A stretch of DNA of 64,000 nucleotides from Rhodoblastus sp963710275 (GTDB lineage Bacteria > Pseudomonadota > Alphaproteobacteria > Rhizobiales > Beijerinckiaceae). Under the pieces are notes generated by a model. The model saw nothing but the letters and a program-made list of their open reading frames with translations. It was not told the origin of the DNA and searched no databases. Shown here piece by piece: positions 29,114 to 39,653 of this stretch (the first letter of the stretch is position 1; the number at the start of each line of letters is the position of its first letter). The stretch covers positions 806,001 to 870,000 of the forward strand of contig CAVPZS010000008.1 of the NCBI GenBank assembly GCA_963710275.1, written 5' to 3'. The translations under genes were made by a program, and so were the position numbers.

Positions 29114-30107
29114 TTAGAGCGTGAGGCCGAGGGAAGCTGCGCGCTTGCGGGTCGCCTCGCCGGCGGCTTCCGCCGCCGCGCCATTGTCGCCGAGCAGCGC
29201 CGCGGACAAAGGCTTGGCCGCCTGGATCGCGGCGTCGATCGAAGCCTTCGCCCATTCGGAAATCAGCGCCTTGTTCTCGGCGCTTTCCGCGGCGACGGTC
29301 TTGATGACGCTGTCGCTCCAGCGGCTTTCGTCGGCGCGCCAGTCGCTCTCGAATTCGCCCAGCATGGCGACCGTGACAGCGCCTTCGACCCAGGCGGCGT
29401 CGGCGCCCTTGTAGACGAGATCGAGGATGACGCCGTTGACGGCGAGGGTCTGGGTCACAAACAGCTTGAACCAGTCGCGCTCGACGAAGCTATCTTCGAT
29501 CAGCTTGCGCACGCCCTGCCAGGCCGGATCGTTGAGCCAGGTCTGCTTGGCGGCGTCGAGGCTGACGCCGGTCTGGCCGTCGAGTTCGAGGCCGATGCGG
29601 CTGACGATCTGGGCCATGCCGAGATGATCGGCCGCCGAGAAGATGCAAGGCGCGGTGACGGCCGTGCCATAGCCGCGCTGGCAGATCTCGGACATGTTCA
29701 TGTTCGAGCCCCAGTGCAGATGGCGTACGGGGAGCAGGCCGCGCTGGATCTTTGCCTTGGTCTCGGCCGACAGCTTTTCGATCAGGCCGCGCTCGGCGAC
29801 GAAGGCGAAGTTGCGCTCGACCGCCTGATTCATGTTGGCGCGCGAGATATTGTAGGTCGCGTAGTAAAACTGGCGCGGGTCGAGCGGCTTGTACCAGTCT
29901 TCCATCTTCACTGCGCTCTTGCCCGCGTCATAGAACCAGTACTCCGGCTCCCACAAGGGCTTGTAATGGAAGTTCGCCGTCGCCTGGACGTCGAGCGTGG
30001 CTTCCTGATAGCGCGTGGCGGGCTTGCCCTCGCCGATGCGCCGCGCGACATGGCCAAAGGTCTGGCGCTTCGGCTCAAAATCCAATCGTCTTGATTTGTA
30101 CGGTCAT
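29114..30107 (-). CDS. dmpL: Phenol hydroxylase beta subunit (one indel)
   Basis: About 330 residues. The helical beta subunit lacks iron ligands and supports the alpha subunit. Seen: RQTFGHVARRIGEGKPATRYQE, read in parts, MEDWYKPLDPRQFYYATYN and LHWGSNMNMSEICQRGYG. The family start MTVQIKT is at ATG 30107, and one extra T near 30075 (GGATTTTGAG) creates a false stop just after it. GGGAGGGAG lies just upstream as a strong ribosome binding site. Confidence 0.92.
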
Positions 30108-30133
30108 GCTTCTCCCTCCCAGGAAATGCGGTT

Positions 30134-30547
30134 TCAGTTGCGAGAAATGTCTTTTCCCTTGTGCTCGGGCGTGCTTTCGACGGCGTCCTTGACCCGCCGC
30201 AAAAGTCCGGGCTGACCCGAACGCCAGGCCAGTTGCTCCAACTGGGCGGCGGCGGCGGGCTCTGGCGGCAGAACGGTCGCGTTCTGCAGCGAACAGAATT
30301 CGTCGAAGCCGGCGAAAGGCAGGATCAGCTCGACGGCGAGATCGCTGTCGTTGATCGAAAATTCGAACTCGACATAGCGGTCGTGCCGCGTGCCGAGGAT
30401 GCGGACAAATTTCCTTTGTGGCGCGTCTGCGCGCGCGCCCTCAAGGGGGCGCCCTTGTCCTGCTGGCCCAATTGCTGTCTCCTCCACGAACCGCGTTTTT
30501 TTTGCTGCGGTCCATTCATCCGAGGGGAGCTCTTTTGACGGCCCCAC
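30134..30547 (-). CDS. dmpK: Phenol hydroxylase assembly protein
   Basis: The recognisable part is RKFVRILGTRHDRYVEFEF, then VELILPFAGFDEFC, as in DmpK/PhcK (about 90 residues). DmpK is required in vivo for active enzyme but not for turnover. The open frame is longer (137 codons) than the family; the N-terminal start is uncertain. GTG 30547 is the outer limit, and a poly-A stretch near 30500 could hide an indel. The C-terminal 25 residues (RSGQPGLLRRVKD and on) also exceed the usual length. First gene of the phenol operon. Confidence 0.75.
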   Translation of the reverse strand: MGPSKELPSDEWTAAKKTRFVEETAIGPAGQGRPLEGARADAPQRKFVRILGTRHDRYVEFEFSINDSDLAVELILPFAGFDEFCSLQNATVLPPEPAAAAQLEQLAWRSGQPGLLRRVKDAVESTPEHKGKDISRN

Positions 30548-30589
30548 TCTCTGACGTTTGGATTTTTACGCCGCTCAAAATCGGCAGTC

Positions 30590-30676
30590 AACCCGAATAT
30601 CGATATTTTTTTTGGCGCACCACTACGCGTTTTTACCGATATTTCCCAACCGTCGCGAAAATGTCGTTTTCGTTCC
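30590..30676. promoter_or_regulatory. Divergent dmpK/gntR control region with repeated motif
   Basis: Three related AT-rich elements lie between dmpK (minus) and the GntR gene (plus): AATATCGATATTTT at about 30596-30609, ACCGATATTTCC at about 30635-30646, and an imperfect palindrome CGAAAATGTCGTTTTCG at about 30656-30672. The spacing is about 38 and 22 bases. No -24/-12 element was seen on either strand, so dmpK probably uses a sigma-70-type promoter controlled here. Confidence 0.55.
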
Positions 30677-30746
30677 AAAGTTCGATTCTTTGCCGGTAAT
30701 ATGGATGAATATCCCACGATTCTCGCGCCTGAAGGGCGATGCGGCG

Positions 30747-31511
30747 ATGATGGAAAAGACTGCGGAGAGCGAGCGCGAGGGCGCTCCGAAGGCGCCAAAA
30801 ACTTTAGTCGAAACCGCCTATGCGACATTAAGACGCGGCATCCTCGACGGCACCTTCGCGCCGGGCGCCAAATTGCGCACCGACGAATTGCGCGCGCGCT
30901 ACAACTTGAGCGGCAGCACCATCCGCGAGGCGCTCACGCGCCTTCTCGGCGAAGCCTTGGTGACGACCGAGGGGCAGCGCGGCTTCCGCGTCGCCCCCGC
31001 CTCGCTCGACGATTTCCGCGACCTCACCGAAGTCCGCAAGCTGATCGAGACGGAGGCCCTGCGACAATCCATCGCCGCCGGCGACGAGGCCTGGGAAAGC
31101 CAGATCGTCGCCTCGTTCTACCGGCTGTCCAAGGTCGAGGAGCGGTTGAGCGAGGACCCCGCGGGCGCCCTGCTTGATTTCGAAGCGCGCAATCGCGAGT
31201 TCCACGCCGCGCTGATCGCCGCCTGCCCGTCCCGCTGGCTGCACCATCTCAACAGCCTGCTGTTCCAGCAGTCGGAGCGCTATCGCCGGATGTCGCTGGA
31301 ACTGCGCAACATTCCGCGCGACGTCCACGCCGAGCACAAGGCGATCGTCGACGCCACCTTGGCGCGCGACACCGAGCTGGCCTGCAAGCTCACGGCGGAA
31401 CATATCGACCGCACCTTGAACATCCTGCGCAAGGCGATGGCGCCGGCGGAGCCGAAAAAGACGCGTTGCGCGACGACCCCGGCGCGCGAAAAGAAGCGCA
31501 AGACCGCCTGA
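30747..31511 (+). CDS. GntR-family (FadR/FCD type) regulator of phenol genes
   Basis: About 254 residues. The N-terminal winged helix is typical (AYATLRRGILDGTFAPGAKL, then GSTIREALTRLLGEALV). The C-terminal FCD all-helical domain has metal or ligand residues in the DFEARNREFHAAL and AEHKAIVDA helices (D, H and H positions). A basic 25-residue tail follows. It is divergent from dmpKLMNOP, the arrangement of the AphS/PhcS repressors of Comamonas phenol operons, so it is probably a phenol-operon repressor. ATG 30747 has GAAGGGCG upstream; ATG 30705 is an alternative. Intact. Confidence 0.85.
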   Translation: MMEKTAESEREGAPKAPKTLVETAYATLRRGILDGTFAPGAKLRTDELRARYNLSGSTIREALTRLLGEALVTTEGQRGFRVAPASLDDFRDLTEVRKLIETEALRQSIAAGDEAWESQIVASFYRLSKVEERLSEDPAGALLDFEARNREFHAALIAACPSRWLHHLNSLLFQQSERYRRMSLELRNIPRDVHAEHKAIVDATLARDTELACKLTAEHIDRTLNILRKAMAPAEPKKTRCATTPAREKKRKTA

Positions 31512-31617
31512 ACTTCGACAGCTTTTGGCCGATCCGGGTTCCGACTGCGCGCATGAGGCGCGCAGAACGCGCACGTTCGCGGCGACTGCAATCTTCCCAC
31601 GAAAAAAGAGATCGGCG

Positions 31618-31677
31618 TTTCATCATTTGATGAAATTCGGCCGCCGCGACGCACGAAAAAATTTGATCACATCGTGC
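31618..31677 (+). promoter_or_regulatory. Candidate enhancer sites (UAS) for the sigma-54 activator
   Basis: A perfect 18-base palindrome TTTCATCATTTGATGAAA (31618-31635) is followed, with centres about 38 bases apart, by TTGATCACATC at 31663-31673, itself framed by GCACGA and TCGTGC arms. XylR-type activators bind inverted repeats related to TTGANCAAATC; the second site matches 10 of 11 positions. Both sites lie roughly 130-185 bases upstream of the -24 element, normal for an enhancer. Binding is inferred. Confidence 0.65.
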
Positions 31678-31801
31678 AGTCGCGCGGCGTCAAAGTCTTG
31701 CTGCGGCGCAGCAATACGACCGTCGACAAAAATTATTTCACACGACAAAAGGCGTCTTTAACGAAATTGCTGCAGCGCCACATCGACCGCGGGCCGGTTT
31801 C

Positions 31802-31817
31802 TGGCGCCAACATTGCG
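31802..31817 (+). promoter_or_regulatory. Sigma-54 (-24/-12) promoter of tmoABCDEF
   Basis: TGGCGCCAACATTGC has GG at 31803-31804 and GC at 31815-31816, the exact ten-base spacing, with good flanks (TGGC and TTGC). Transcription would start near 31828, leaving a leader of about 50 bases before tmoA. This fits activation by the sigma-54 regulator encoded downstream of the operon. Confidence 0.85.
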
Positions 31818-31879
31818 ATGAGGTCTGGCGGACTGCGCTCAAGCGCGCCCCGCCCATAACATCATCACAGGGAAACGCC

Positions 31880-33384
31880 ATGGCATTGCTCGAACGCCAC
31901 GAATGGTACGACATCGCCCGCTCCACCAACTGGACGCCGAAATACGTCACCGAGACCGAGCTTTTTCCGGACATCATGACCGGCGCGCAGGGCGTGCCGA
32001 TGGAGAAGTGGGAAGTCTATGACGAGCCGTACAAGACCTCCTATCCCGAATATGTGCGCATCCAGCGCGAAAAGGACGCCGGCGCCTATTCGGTGAAGGC
32101 CGCGCTCGAGCGCAGCCGCATCTTCGAGAACTCCGATCCGGGCTGGCTCTCGATCCTGAAGTCCCATTACGGCGCCATCGCGCTCGGCGAATACGCCGCC
32201 ATGAGCGCCGAGGCGCGCATGGTGCGTTTCGGCCAGGCGCCGGGCATGCGCAACATGGCGACCTTCGGCATGATGGACGAGAACCGCCACGCGCAGATCC
32301 AGCTGTTCTTCCCGCACGAATATGTGCTCGAAGGACCGGCAGTTCGACTGGGCGCACAAGGCCTATCACACCAATGAATGGGCGGCGATCGCCGCGCGCC
32401 ACACGTTCGACGACCTGTTCATGGCGCGCAGCGCCACCGACATCGCGGTGATGCTGACCTTCGCCTTCGAGACCGGCTTCACCAACATGCAGTTCCTGGG
32501 TCTCGCCGCCGACGCGGCGGAAACCGGCGACTTCACCTTCGCGAGCCTGATCTCGTCGCATCCAGACCGACGAATCGCGCCACGCCCAGATCGGCGGCCC
32601 GGCCCTGCAGGTGCTGATCTCCAACGGCCGCAAGGCCGAGGCGCAGAAACTGGTCGACATCGCCATCGCCCGCGCCTGGCGCATCTTCTGCATCCTGACC
32701 GGCCCGTCGATGGACTACAACACGCCGCTCGAGCACCGCAAACAGTCGTTCAAGGAGTTCATGGTGGAGTGGATCGTCGGCCAGTTCGAGCGCTGCGCTG
32801 ATCGATCTCGGCCTCGACCTGCCCTGGTACTGGGACAAGATGATCGCCGAATTCGACTACCAGCACCACGCCTATCAGATGGGCCTGTGGTTCTGGCGTC
32901 CGACCCTGTGGTGGAACCCCGCCGCCGGCGTCACGCCGGAATGCCGCGAATGGCTGGAAGAGAAATATCCGGGCTGGAACGCCAGCTTCGGCAAGTGCTG
33001 GGACGTCATCACCGACAACCTGCTCAACGGCCGCCCGAGCTGACCGCGCCCGAGACGCTGCCGATCGTCTGCAACATGAGCCAGATTCCGATCTGCGCCA
33101 TTCCCGGCGACGGCTGGAACGTCAAGGATTATCCGCTCGAATACGAAGGACGGCTCTATCACTTCAATTCGGAGATCGACCGCTGGGTCTTCGAGCAGGA
33201 TCCGCACCGCTATCGCGACCACATGACCCTGGTCGATCGGTTCCTCGCAGGGAAAATCTCGCCGCCCGACCTGATGGGCGCGCTGATGTACATGAACCTC
33301 GCGCCCGGCGAAATGGGCGACGACGCGCATGGCTATTCCTGGGTCGAGGCCTTCCGCCACCCGACGAAAGCCGCCGCGGAATAG
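31880..33384 (+). CDS. tmoA: Toluene-4-monooxygenase-type alpha subunit (four indels)
   Basis: The catalytic di-iron subunit of a group 2 soluble di-iron monooxygenase. After correction it has 500 residues, exactly the length of TmoA. The iron ligands fall in the same positions: Glu104 (LGEYAA), Glu134 and His137 (DENRH), the glutamate in FETGFTN and the E-x-x-H of TDESRHAQ. Active-site residues Ile100, Gly103, Ala107, Gln141 and the threonine of ETGFT match T4MO, which favours an aromatic (toluene/benzene) substrate over alkenes. Indels: extra bases near 32329, 32559 and 32797, and one missing base near 33039. ATG 31880 follows AGGGAAA. Confidence 0.92.
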
Positions 33385-33469
33385 ACGCCCGTGCCCTGCC
33401 GCAGCGACATGCGTTTTCGCGCGCCGCGCCCCTGCTCCATTTCCAACGTCTTCGAGAAGGACGCCGAAC

Positions 33470-33732
33470 ATGGCTCTGTTCCCCATTATTTCCAACTTCC
33501 AGTATGACTTCGTGCTGCAACTCGTTCCGGTCGACACCGACAACACCATGGACGAGGTCGCCGCCGCCGCCGCGCATCATTCGGTCGGACGCCGCGTCGC
33601 GCCGCGCCCCGACAAAGTGGTCCGCGTGCGCCGTCAGGGCGCGACGGAATTCTTCCCGCGCGACGCGCGAGCTGCACGAGACCGACATCAAGCCGATGGA
33701 GGCGCTCGAGTTCATTTTCTGCGACGCAGTGA
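33470..33732 (+). CDS. tmoB: Toluene monooxygenase gamma subunit (indel)
   Basis: About 86 residues, ubiquitin-like fold. It shows FPIISNFQYDFVLQLV, HSVGRRVAPRP and the C-terminal PMEALEFIF, as in TmoB. ATG 33470 has GAAGGA upstream. One extra base near 33668 must be removed. The corrected frame then reads straight into tmoC with no stop; the expected TGA at 33730 is one frame off, so a second indel just before it is likely. The end given assumes that TGA. Confidence 0.85.
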
Positions 33733-33740
33733 GCTCCAAG

Positions 33741-34076
33741 ATGAACTTCAAGCCAGCCTGCACTCTGGACGATCTCTGGGAAGGCGACATGACCGAAGTC
33801 GAGGTCGACGGCCAGCCGATCCTGCTGGTCTGGCCCGAAGGCGGCGAAATCCGCGCCTTCCAGGGCATGTGCCCGCACCAGGACATCCCGCTTGCCGAAG
33901 GCAAGTTCGACGGCCGCGTCATCATGTGCCGCGCCCATCAATGGACTTTCGACGCCACGACCGGCGCCGGCGTCAATCCGTCGGACTGCCGTCTCGCCGA
34001 ATATCCCGTCAAGATCGAGGGCGACAACATCCTTGTCGCGACGGAGGGGGTGAGCCCCCTCTTCGCCCACACCTAA
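33741..34076 (+). CDS. tmoC: Toluene monooxygenase Rieske ferredoxin
   Basis: 111 residues, intact from ATG 33741 (MNFKPACTL). The Rieske 2Fe-2S ligands are in CPHQD and CRAHQW, with the usual spacing. It carries electrons from the reductase TmoF to the hydroxylase. The C-terminal TEGVSPLFAH matches the family ending. Its presence is diagnostic of four-component group 2 enzymes, as opposed to the three-component phenol hydroxylase next door. Confidence 0.93.
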   Translation: MNFKPACTLDDLWEGDMTEVEVDGQPILLVWPEGGEIRAFQGMCPHQDIPLAEGKFDGRVIMCRAHQWTFDATTGAGVNPSDCRLAEYPVKIEGDNILVATEGVSPLFAHT

Positions 34077-34160
34077 AAAACAATGGGGTTTTCAAGCGAA
34101 GCGGATGCCGGTTCGCATGAAGAAAGCGCCTGAACGCAATAAGTTTCTGGAGGAAACATC

Positions 34161-34476
34161 GTGACCACTCAAAAAGCCGCTGACGGCTATCGCAACAACC
34201 GCGTCGGCCCGATCCTGCGCGCGGGACCCATCACCGCCGGTGTCATCGAGGCCGCCGAGGAAGACAACCCGGGCAAGACCATCCGCGTCGACGACAAGAT
34301 CGCCTATGTCCGCATCGACACGGAAGGCGAAATGATCCTGCGCCGCGAAACCCTGGAGCGGGCGCTGGGCCGTCCCTTCCGCATGTCGGAGCTCGAAGTC
34401 AATCTCGGCTCCTTCGCCGGCCGCATCGAGACGACGGACGATTTCGTCCGCTTCTACTTACGAGAAGACGCTCTGA
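34161..34476 (+). CDS. tmoD: Toluene monooxygenase effector protein (indel near the end)
   Basis: About 104 residues. It shows NNRVGPILRAG, DNPGKTIRVDD, LGRPFRMSELEVNLGSFAG, read in parts, and RFYxEKTL. TmoD binds the hydroxylase and controls regiospecificity and coupling. Translation begins at GTG 34161 behind a strong GGAGGA. An extra A near 34460 (TACTTACGAG) hides the true stop TGA at 34474-34476; with it removed the end reads EKTL as in the family. Confidence 0.92.
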
Positions 34477-34531
34477 TCCGCCTTGACGCCTGTTGTCGCC
34501 GGAACCCGGCCTTTCCTTTCTGGAGCATCCC

Positions 34532-35528
34532 ATGAACGCCCCTGCCCCTGTCGTTTTGAAACCCCTGAAGACCTGGAGCCATCTCGCCGGCCGCCGCCGC
34601 AAGCCGAGCGAGTATGAAATCGTCTCCGACCAACCTGCACTTCACCACCGACAATCCGGATGCGCCCTTCGAGCTCGATCCGAACATGCCGATGGCGCTG
34701 TGGTTCAAGACCAACCGCAACGCCAGCCCGCTCAAGCACGCGGACTGGAATTCGTTCCGCGACCCTGACGAAATGGTCTACCGCACCTACAACATGCTGC
34801 AGGACGGGCACGAGAACTATGTCTACGGCCTGTTCGACCAGTTTTCCTCGCGCGGTCATGACGCGATGATGGACAAGGGCTGGGCCGGCCAGCTGGCGCG
34901 GCTCTACACGCCCGGCCGTTATCTCATCCACACCCTGCAGATGGGCTCCGCCTATCTGACCCAGATCGCGCCGGCTTCGACCATTTCGAATTGCGCGACC
35001 TACCAGGCGGCGGATTCGCTGCGCTGGCTCACCCACACCGCCTATCGCACCAAGGAGCTTGGCAAGACCTTCGACGACCTCGGCTTCGGGACCGGCGAAC
35101 GGGCCATCTGGGAGAACGATCCGGCCTGGCAAGGCTTCCGCGAACTGGTCGAAAAGGCGCCTTTGCGCCTATGACTGGGCCGAAAGCTTCGTCGCCCTGA
35201 ACCTCGTGGCGCGTCCCGCCTTCGAGGAGACCGTGCTGCGCGGCGCTCGGCCAGGCTGCGCGCCATAATGGCGACACCCTGCTCGGCCTCGTCACCGACG
35301 CGCAACTCGTCGACGTCGACCGGCACCGCCGCTGGACCGGCGCCCTGGTCAAGCTGGCGCTGGAGACCGAGGGCAACAAGGACGTGCTGGAAAAATGGGT
35401 GGCGAAATGGGCAGCCGCTCGGCGACGCCGCGATCGACGCGTAGTGCGCCCATCTGCCTGACTCCCCCGACGCCGCCGCCAACGCCAAGCAGGCGACGGT
35501 CGCGCTGCGCCGTGGCTTCGGGCTCTGA
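34532..35528 (+). CDS. tmoE: Toluene monooxygenase beta subunit (several indels)
   Basis: About 330 residues when corrected. Seen: KTWSHLAGRRRKPSEYEIVS, NRNASPLKHADWNSF, MAPASTISN-like QIAPASTISNC, and SLRWLTHTAYRT. It is the non-catalytic helical subunit. The frame breaks near 34625, 35158, 35247 and 35407, and an in-frame TAG lies at 35442-35444 before a readable tail CAHLPDSPD and LRRGFGL that ends in TGA 35528. The TAG could be a miscalled TAC. If it is real, the protein loses its last 28 residues. Confidence 0.88.
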
Positions 35529-35541
35529 CGGTGAAGGCGCG

Positions 35542-36537
35542 ATGACCCATCGCATCCAGATCGAGGGCGGAGACGGATTCGTCGTCTCCGCCGACGAGGA
35601 CAGCCTGCTCCGCGGCGCTCTCCGCGCGGGAGTGGGCTTTCCCTACGATTGCGGCGTCGGCGGCTGCGGCAGCTGCCGCTTCGAACTCGTGTCGGGCGAG
35701 ATGGAGACGCTGTGGGCGGACGCGCCGGGCCTCTCGGAACGCGAGCGCAAGCGCGGCAGGCGCCTCGCCTGCCAGTCCCGCCCGTGCGGCGATTGCGTGA
35801 TCAAGCTGCGCACTGCCGAAGAGAACAAGCCGTTCTTCGCGACGCGGCGCGTTCACGCGACCCTGTCGCTGCGGCGCGAAATCGCGCCTGGTATGGCCGA
35901 ATTCGTGTTCCGCTCTGGCGAACCGGCGGCGTTCCGGCCGGGACAATACGCCATCTTCCACCCGCCCGGCGCCGAGGGGCCGCGCGCCTATTCCATGTCG
36001 AACCTGCCCAATGCCGAGGGCGAATGGCGTTTCGTCATCCGCAGGACGCCCGGCGGCGTCGGCAGCAATGCGATGTTCGACGCGCTCTCGATCGGCGACG
36101 CGCTGACCCTCGACGCGCCCTACGGCCACGCTTACTGGCGTGACGACAACGACCGCGACCTCGTGTGCGTCGCAGGCGGGTCCGGCGTCGCGCCCATCGT
36201 GTCCATCGCGCTAGCGGCGCTGAAACGCGGCCGCCGCATCCAGGTCTTCGAGGGCGCGCGGACCTCCGCCGATCTTTGCGTGCCGCATTTGATGGCGCCG
36301 CGGGAACTGGCCGAACTGACCTATACGCCGGTCCTGTCGTCCGAACCTGAGGCAAGCGGCTGGACGGGCGCGCGCGGTTTCGTCCATGCGGCGGTCGAAA
36401 ATGGTCTGCAGGCGCCGGTCGAGAACCATGAATATTATTTCGCCGGGCCCCCGCCGATGATCGAGGCCATGCAGGACCTGCTGGTCATGCGCTGGCGGGC
36501 GCCGATGGCGCAGATCCACTCCGACAAGTTTTTCTGA
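35542..36537 (+). CDS. tmoF: Toluene monooxygenase NADH reductase
   Basis: 331 residues, intact. The N-terminal 2Fe-2S domain has CGVGGCGSCRFE and CQSRPCGDC. The FAD domain has RAYSMSNLPNAEG, and the NAD domain CVAGGSGVAPIVSIAL and YFAGPPPMIEAM. It supplies electrons to the Rieske protein TmoC. ATG 35542 is 13 bases after the tmoE stop. Last gene of the operon, followed by a strong terminator. Confidence 0.94.
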   Translation: MTHRIQIEGGDGFVVSADEDSLLRGALRAGVGFPYDCGVGGCGSCRFELVSGEMETLWADAPGLSERERKRGRRLACQSRPCGDCVIKLRTAEENKPFFATRRVHATLSLRREIAPGMAEFVFRSGEPAAFRPGQYAIFHPPGAEGPRAYSMSNLPNAEGEWRFVIRRTPGGVGSNAMFDALSIGDALTLDAPYGHAYWRDDNDRDLVCVAGGSGVAPIVSIALAALKRGRRIQVFEGARTSADLCVPHLMAPRELAELTYTPVLSSEPEASGWTGARGFVHAAVENGLQAPVENHEYYFAGPPPMIEAMQDLLVMRWRAPMAQIHSDKFF

Positions 36538-36554
36538 AAAGCTCAAGCTTCAAG

Positions 36555-36588
36555 AGCGCCCCGCAGGCCTTCCTGCGGGGCGCTTTTT
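36555..36588 (+). terminator. Terminator of tmoABCDEF
   Basis: Arms AGCGCCCCGCAGG and CCTGCGGGGCGCT (13 bp, perfect) enclose a four-base loop and run into TTTTT. It starts 17 bases after the tmoF stop. Confidence 0.93.
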
Positions 36589-36625
36589 GTCGTGAAAGAT
36601 CAACGATCTGGATGAGGAAGGTTAT

Positions 36626-36704
36626 TTGCGATAATATCGAAATAATCGGTAATCTACAAAATATCGATACTGTTCTTGACCTGGAAAGAGGCGCCTGTTA
36701 AAAA
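36626..36704 (+). promoter_or_regulatory. Promoter region of the sigma-54 regulator gene with ATATCGA motifs
   Basis: ATAATATCGAAATAATCGG (about 36631-36649) and AAAATATCGATACTG (36658-36672) repeat the motif of the island's other promoters. Directly after them TTGACC (36676-36681) and TAAAAA (36699-36704) are 17 bases apart, a possible -35/-10 pair. The long stretch up to the ATG at 36996 would be a leader of roughly 290 bases, in which I see no further structure. Function is inferred. Confidence 0.5.
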
Positions 36705-36995
36705 AGCAACTGGTCAAGCGCCGCTTCAGAACAAAAAACGCGGCGCGGGCCAAGGGAGAATTTGTTTCAATCTGCTGCAGGGAAACGGATTCCGCCGCAA
36801 GGCGGACGAGCGGTGAGAGCGCGCGCGCTTTGCACTGTCGCCTTCTGCGCGATGGAACCGACTGATCTCGCCGGCGGCTCAATCCCGACGGCGACGGCGT
36901 TATCGCGCGTTCCGCGCGACCGCAAATTGTCGTCTGGAGTTCCGATCCGACGCCATCGGGTCGATCCAGGCCGGCCCACGCCAGGAGGACCTGCA

Positions 36996-38768
<1,773 letters not shown>

Positions 38769-38771
38769 GTC

Positions 38772-39653
38772 TCAGGTCGCCAATGCGACCAGCGCCGGCA
38801 AGGTGGCGAAGGAGACGAGGGTCGACAGCAGGACCATGCCTGCGACCTCGTCGGGATCAGCGCCATGGGCGCGGGCGAAGAGATAGTTGAACAGCGCCGT
38901 GGGCATGGCGCTCTCGATGATCAGCACGCCGCGCTCTGCGCCTTGCAGCCCGAACAGCCAGGCGACGCAAAGACCGCCAGCCAGCCCGAGACCAATGCGC
39001 GCCAGCGCCAGCGCCATCTGCCGCAGTTTGTTTTTAGCCGACAGGTTCGCCAGCGCGACGCCAAGCCCCATCAGCATCAGCGGAATGGTCACATTGCCGA
39101 TCAGCGTCAGCGTATTGATCAGCCATTGTGGCATCGCAATTTCCAGCTGCGAGCACAGGACGGCCAGCGCCGCGGCGTAGAGGAAGGGCACGCGCAGGAC
39201 GCCCCCGATGGTCATCCGCCCCATCGCGATCGCCGGACCGAAAATGAAATTGCAGGTCGAACAGACGGCGAAATAAACCATCGCCAGGGCCAGTCCGCGC
39301 TCTCCGAAGGCGTAAAGACAGATTGGCAGGCCCATGTTGCCGATATTGGGGAAGATCAGCGACGGCAGATAGATTCGCAGCGGAAGTTTTGCGACGCGCA
39401 GCCCGATCGTCGCCACCAGCGCGAAGACGACCAGGCAGGCGAGGCTCGCGCCCCCCATCCGCGAAAGGTCGGCCAGCGCGAAACGGCTCTTCGACAAGGT
39501 GACGAAGACCAGCGACGGAGCGCCGACCAGGGTGACGATTTGCGTGACGAAAGCGTGGTCGAAAGGGAAACGTCGCCATGCCCAGACATAGCCGACCAGC
39601 GCGACGAGCATGACCGGCGCCGTCACCGCCAGCAGCGAGGCGATGAGACTCAT
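38772..39653 (-). CDS. AEC-family (auxin/malonate efflux-type) transporter
   Basis: 293 residues with about ten membrane spans in two five-helix halves. Typical motifs are FPNIGNMGLPICLYAFGERGLALAMVYF (read in parts), NTLTLIGNVTIPLMLMGLG and ESAMPTALFNYLFA. Family members export or import organic acids such as malonate or auxin. It is convergent with the sigma-54 regulator gene, three bases between the stops, so membership in the aromatic regulon is not implied. Intact; substrate unknown. Confidence 0.88.
   Translation of the reverse strand: MSLIASLLAVTAPVMLVALVGYVWAWRRFPFDHAFVTQIVTLVGAPSLVFVTLSKSRFALADLSRMGGASLACLVVFALVATIGLRVAKLPLRIYLPSLIFPNIGNMGLPICLYAFGERGLALAMVYFAVCSTCNFIFGPAIAMGRMTIGGVLRVPFLYAAALAVLCSQLEIAMPQWLINTLTLIGNVTIPLMLMGLGVALANLSAKNKLRQMALALARIGLGLAGGLCVAWLFGLQGAERGVLIIESAMPTALFNYLFARAHGADPDEVAGMVLLSTLVSFATLPALVALAT

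Noticed and set aside
30590..30760. A -24/-12 promoter for dmpKLMNOP
   Set aside because: I looked for GG-N10-GC on both strands; the nearest candidate (TGGCGC near 30613) has an 11-base spacing and faces gntR.
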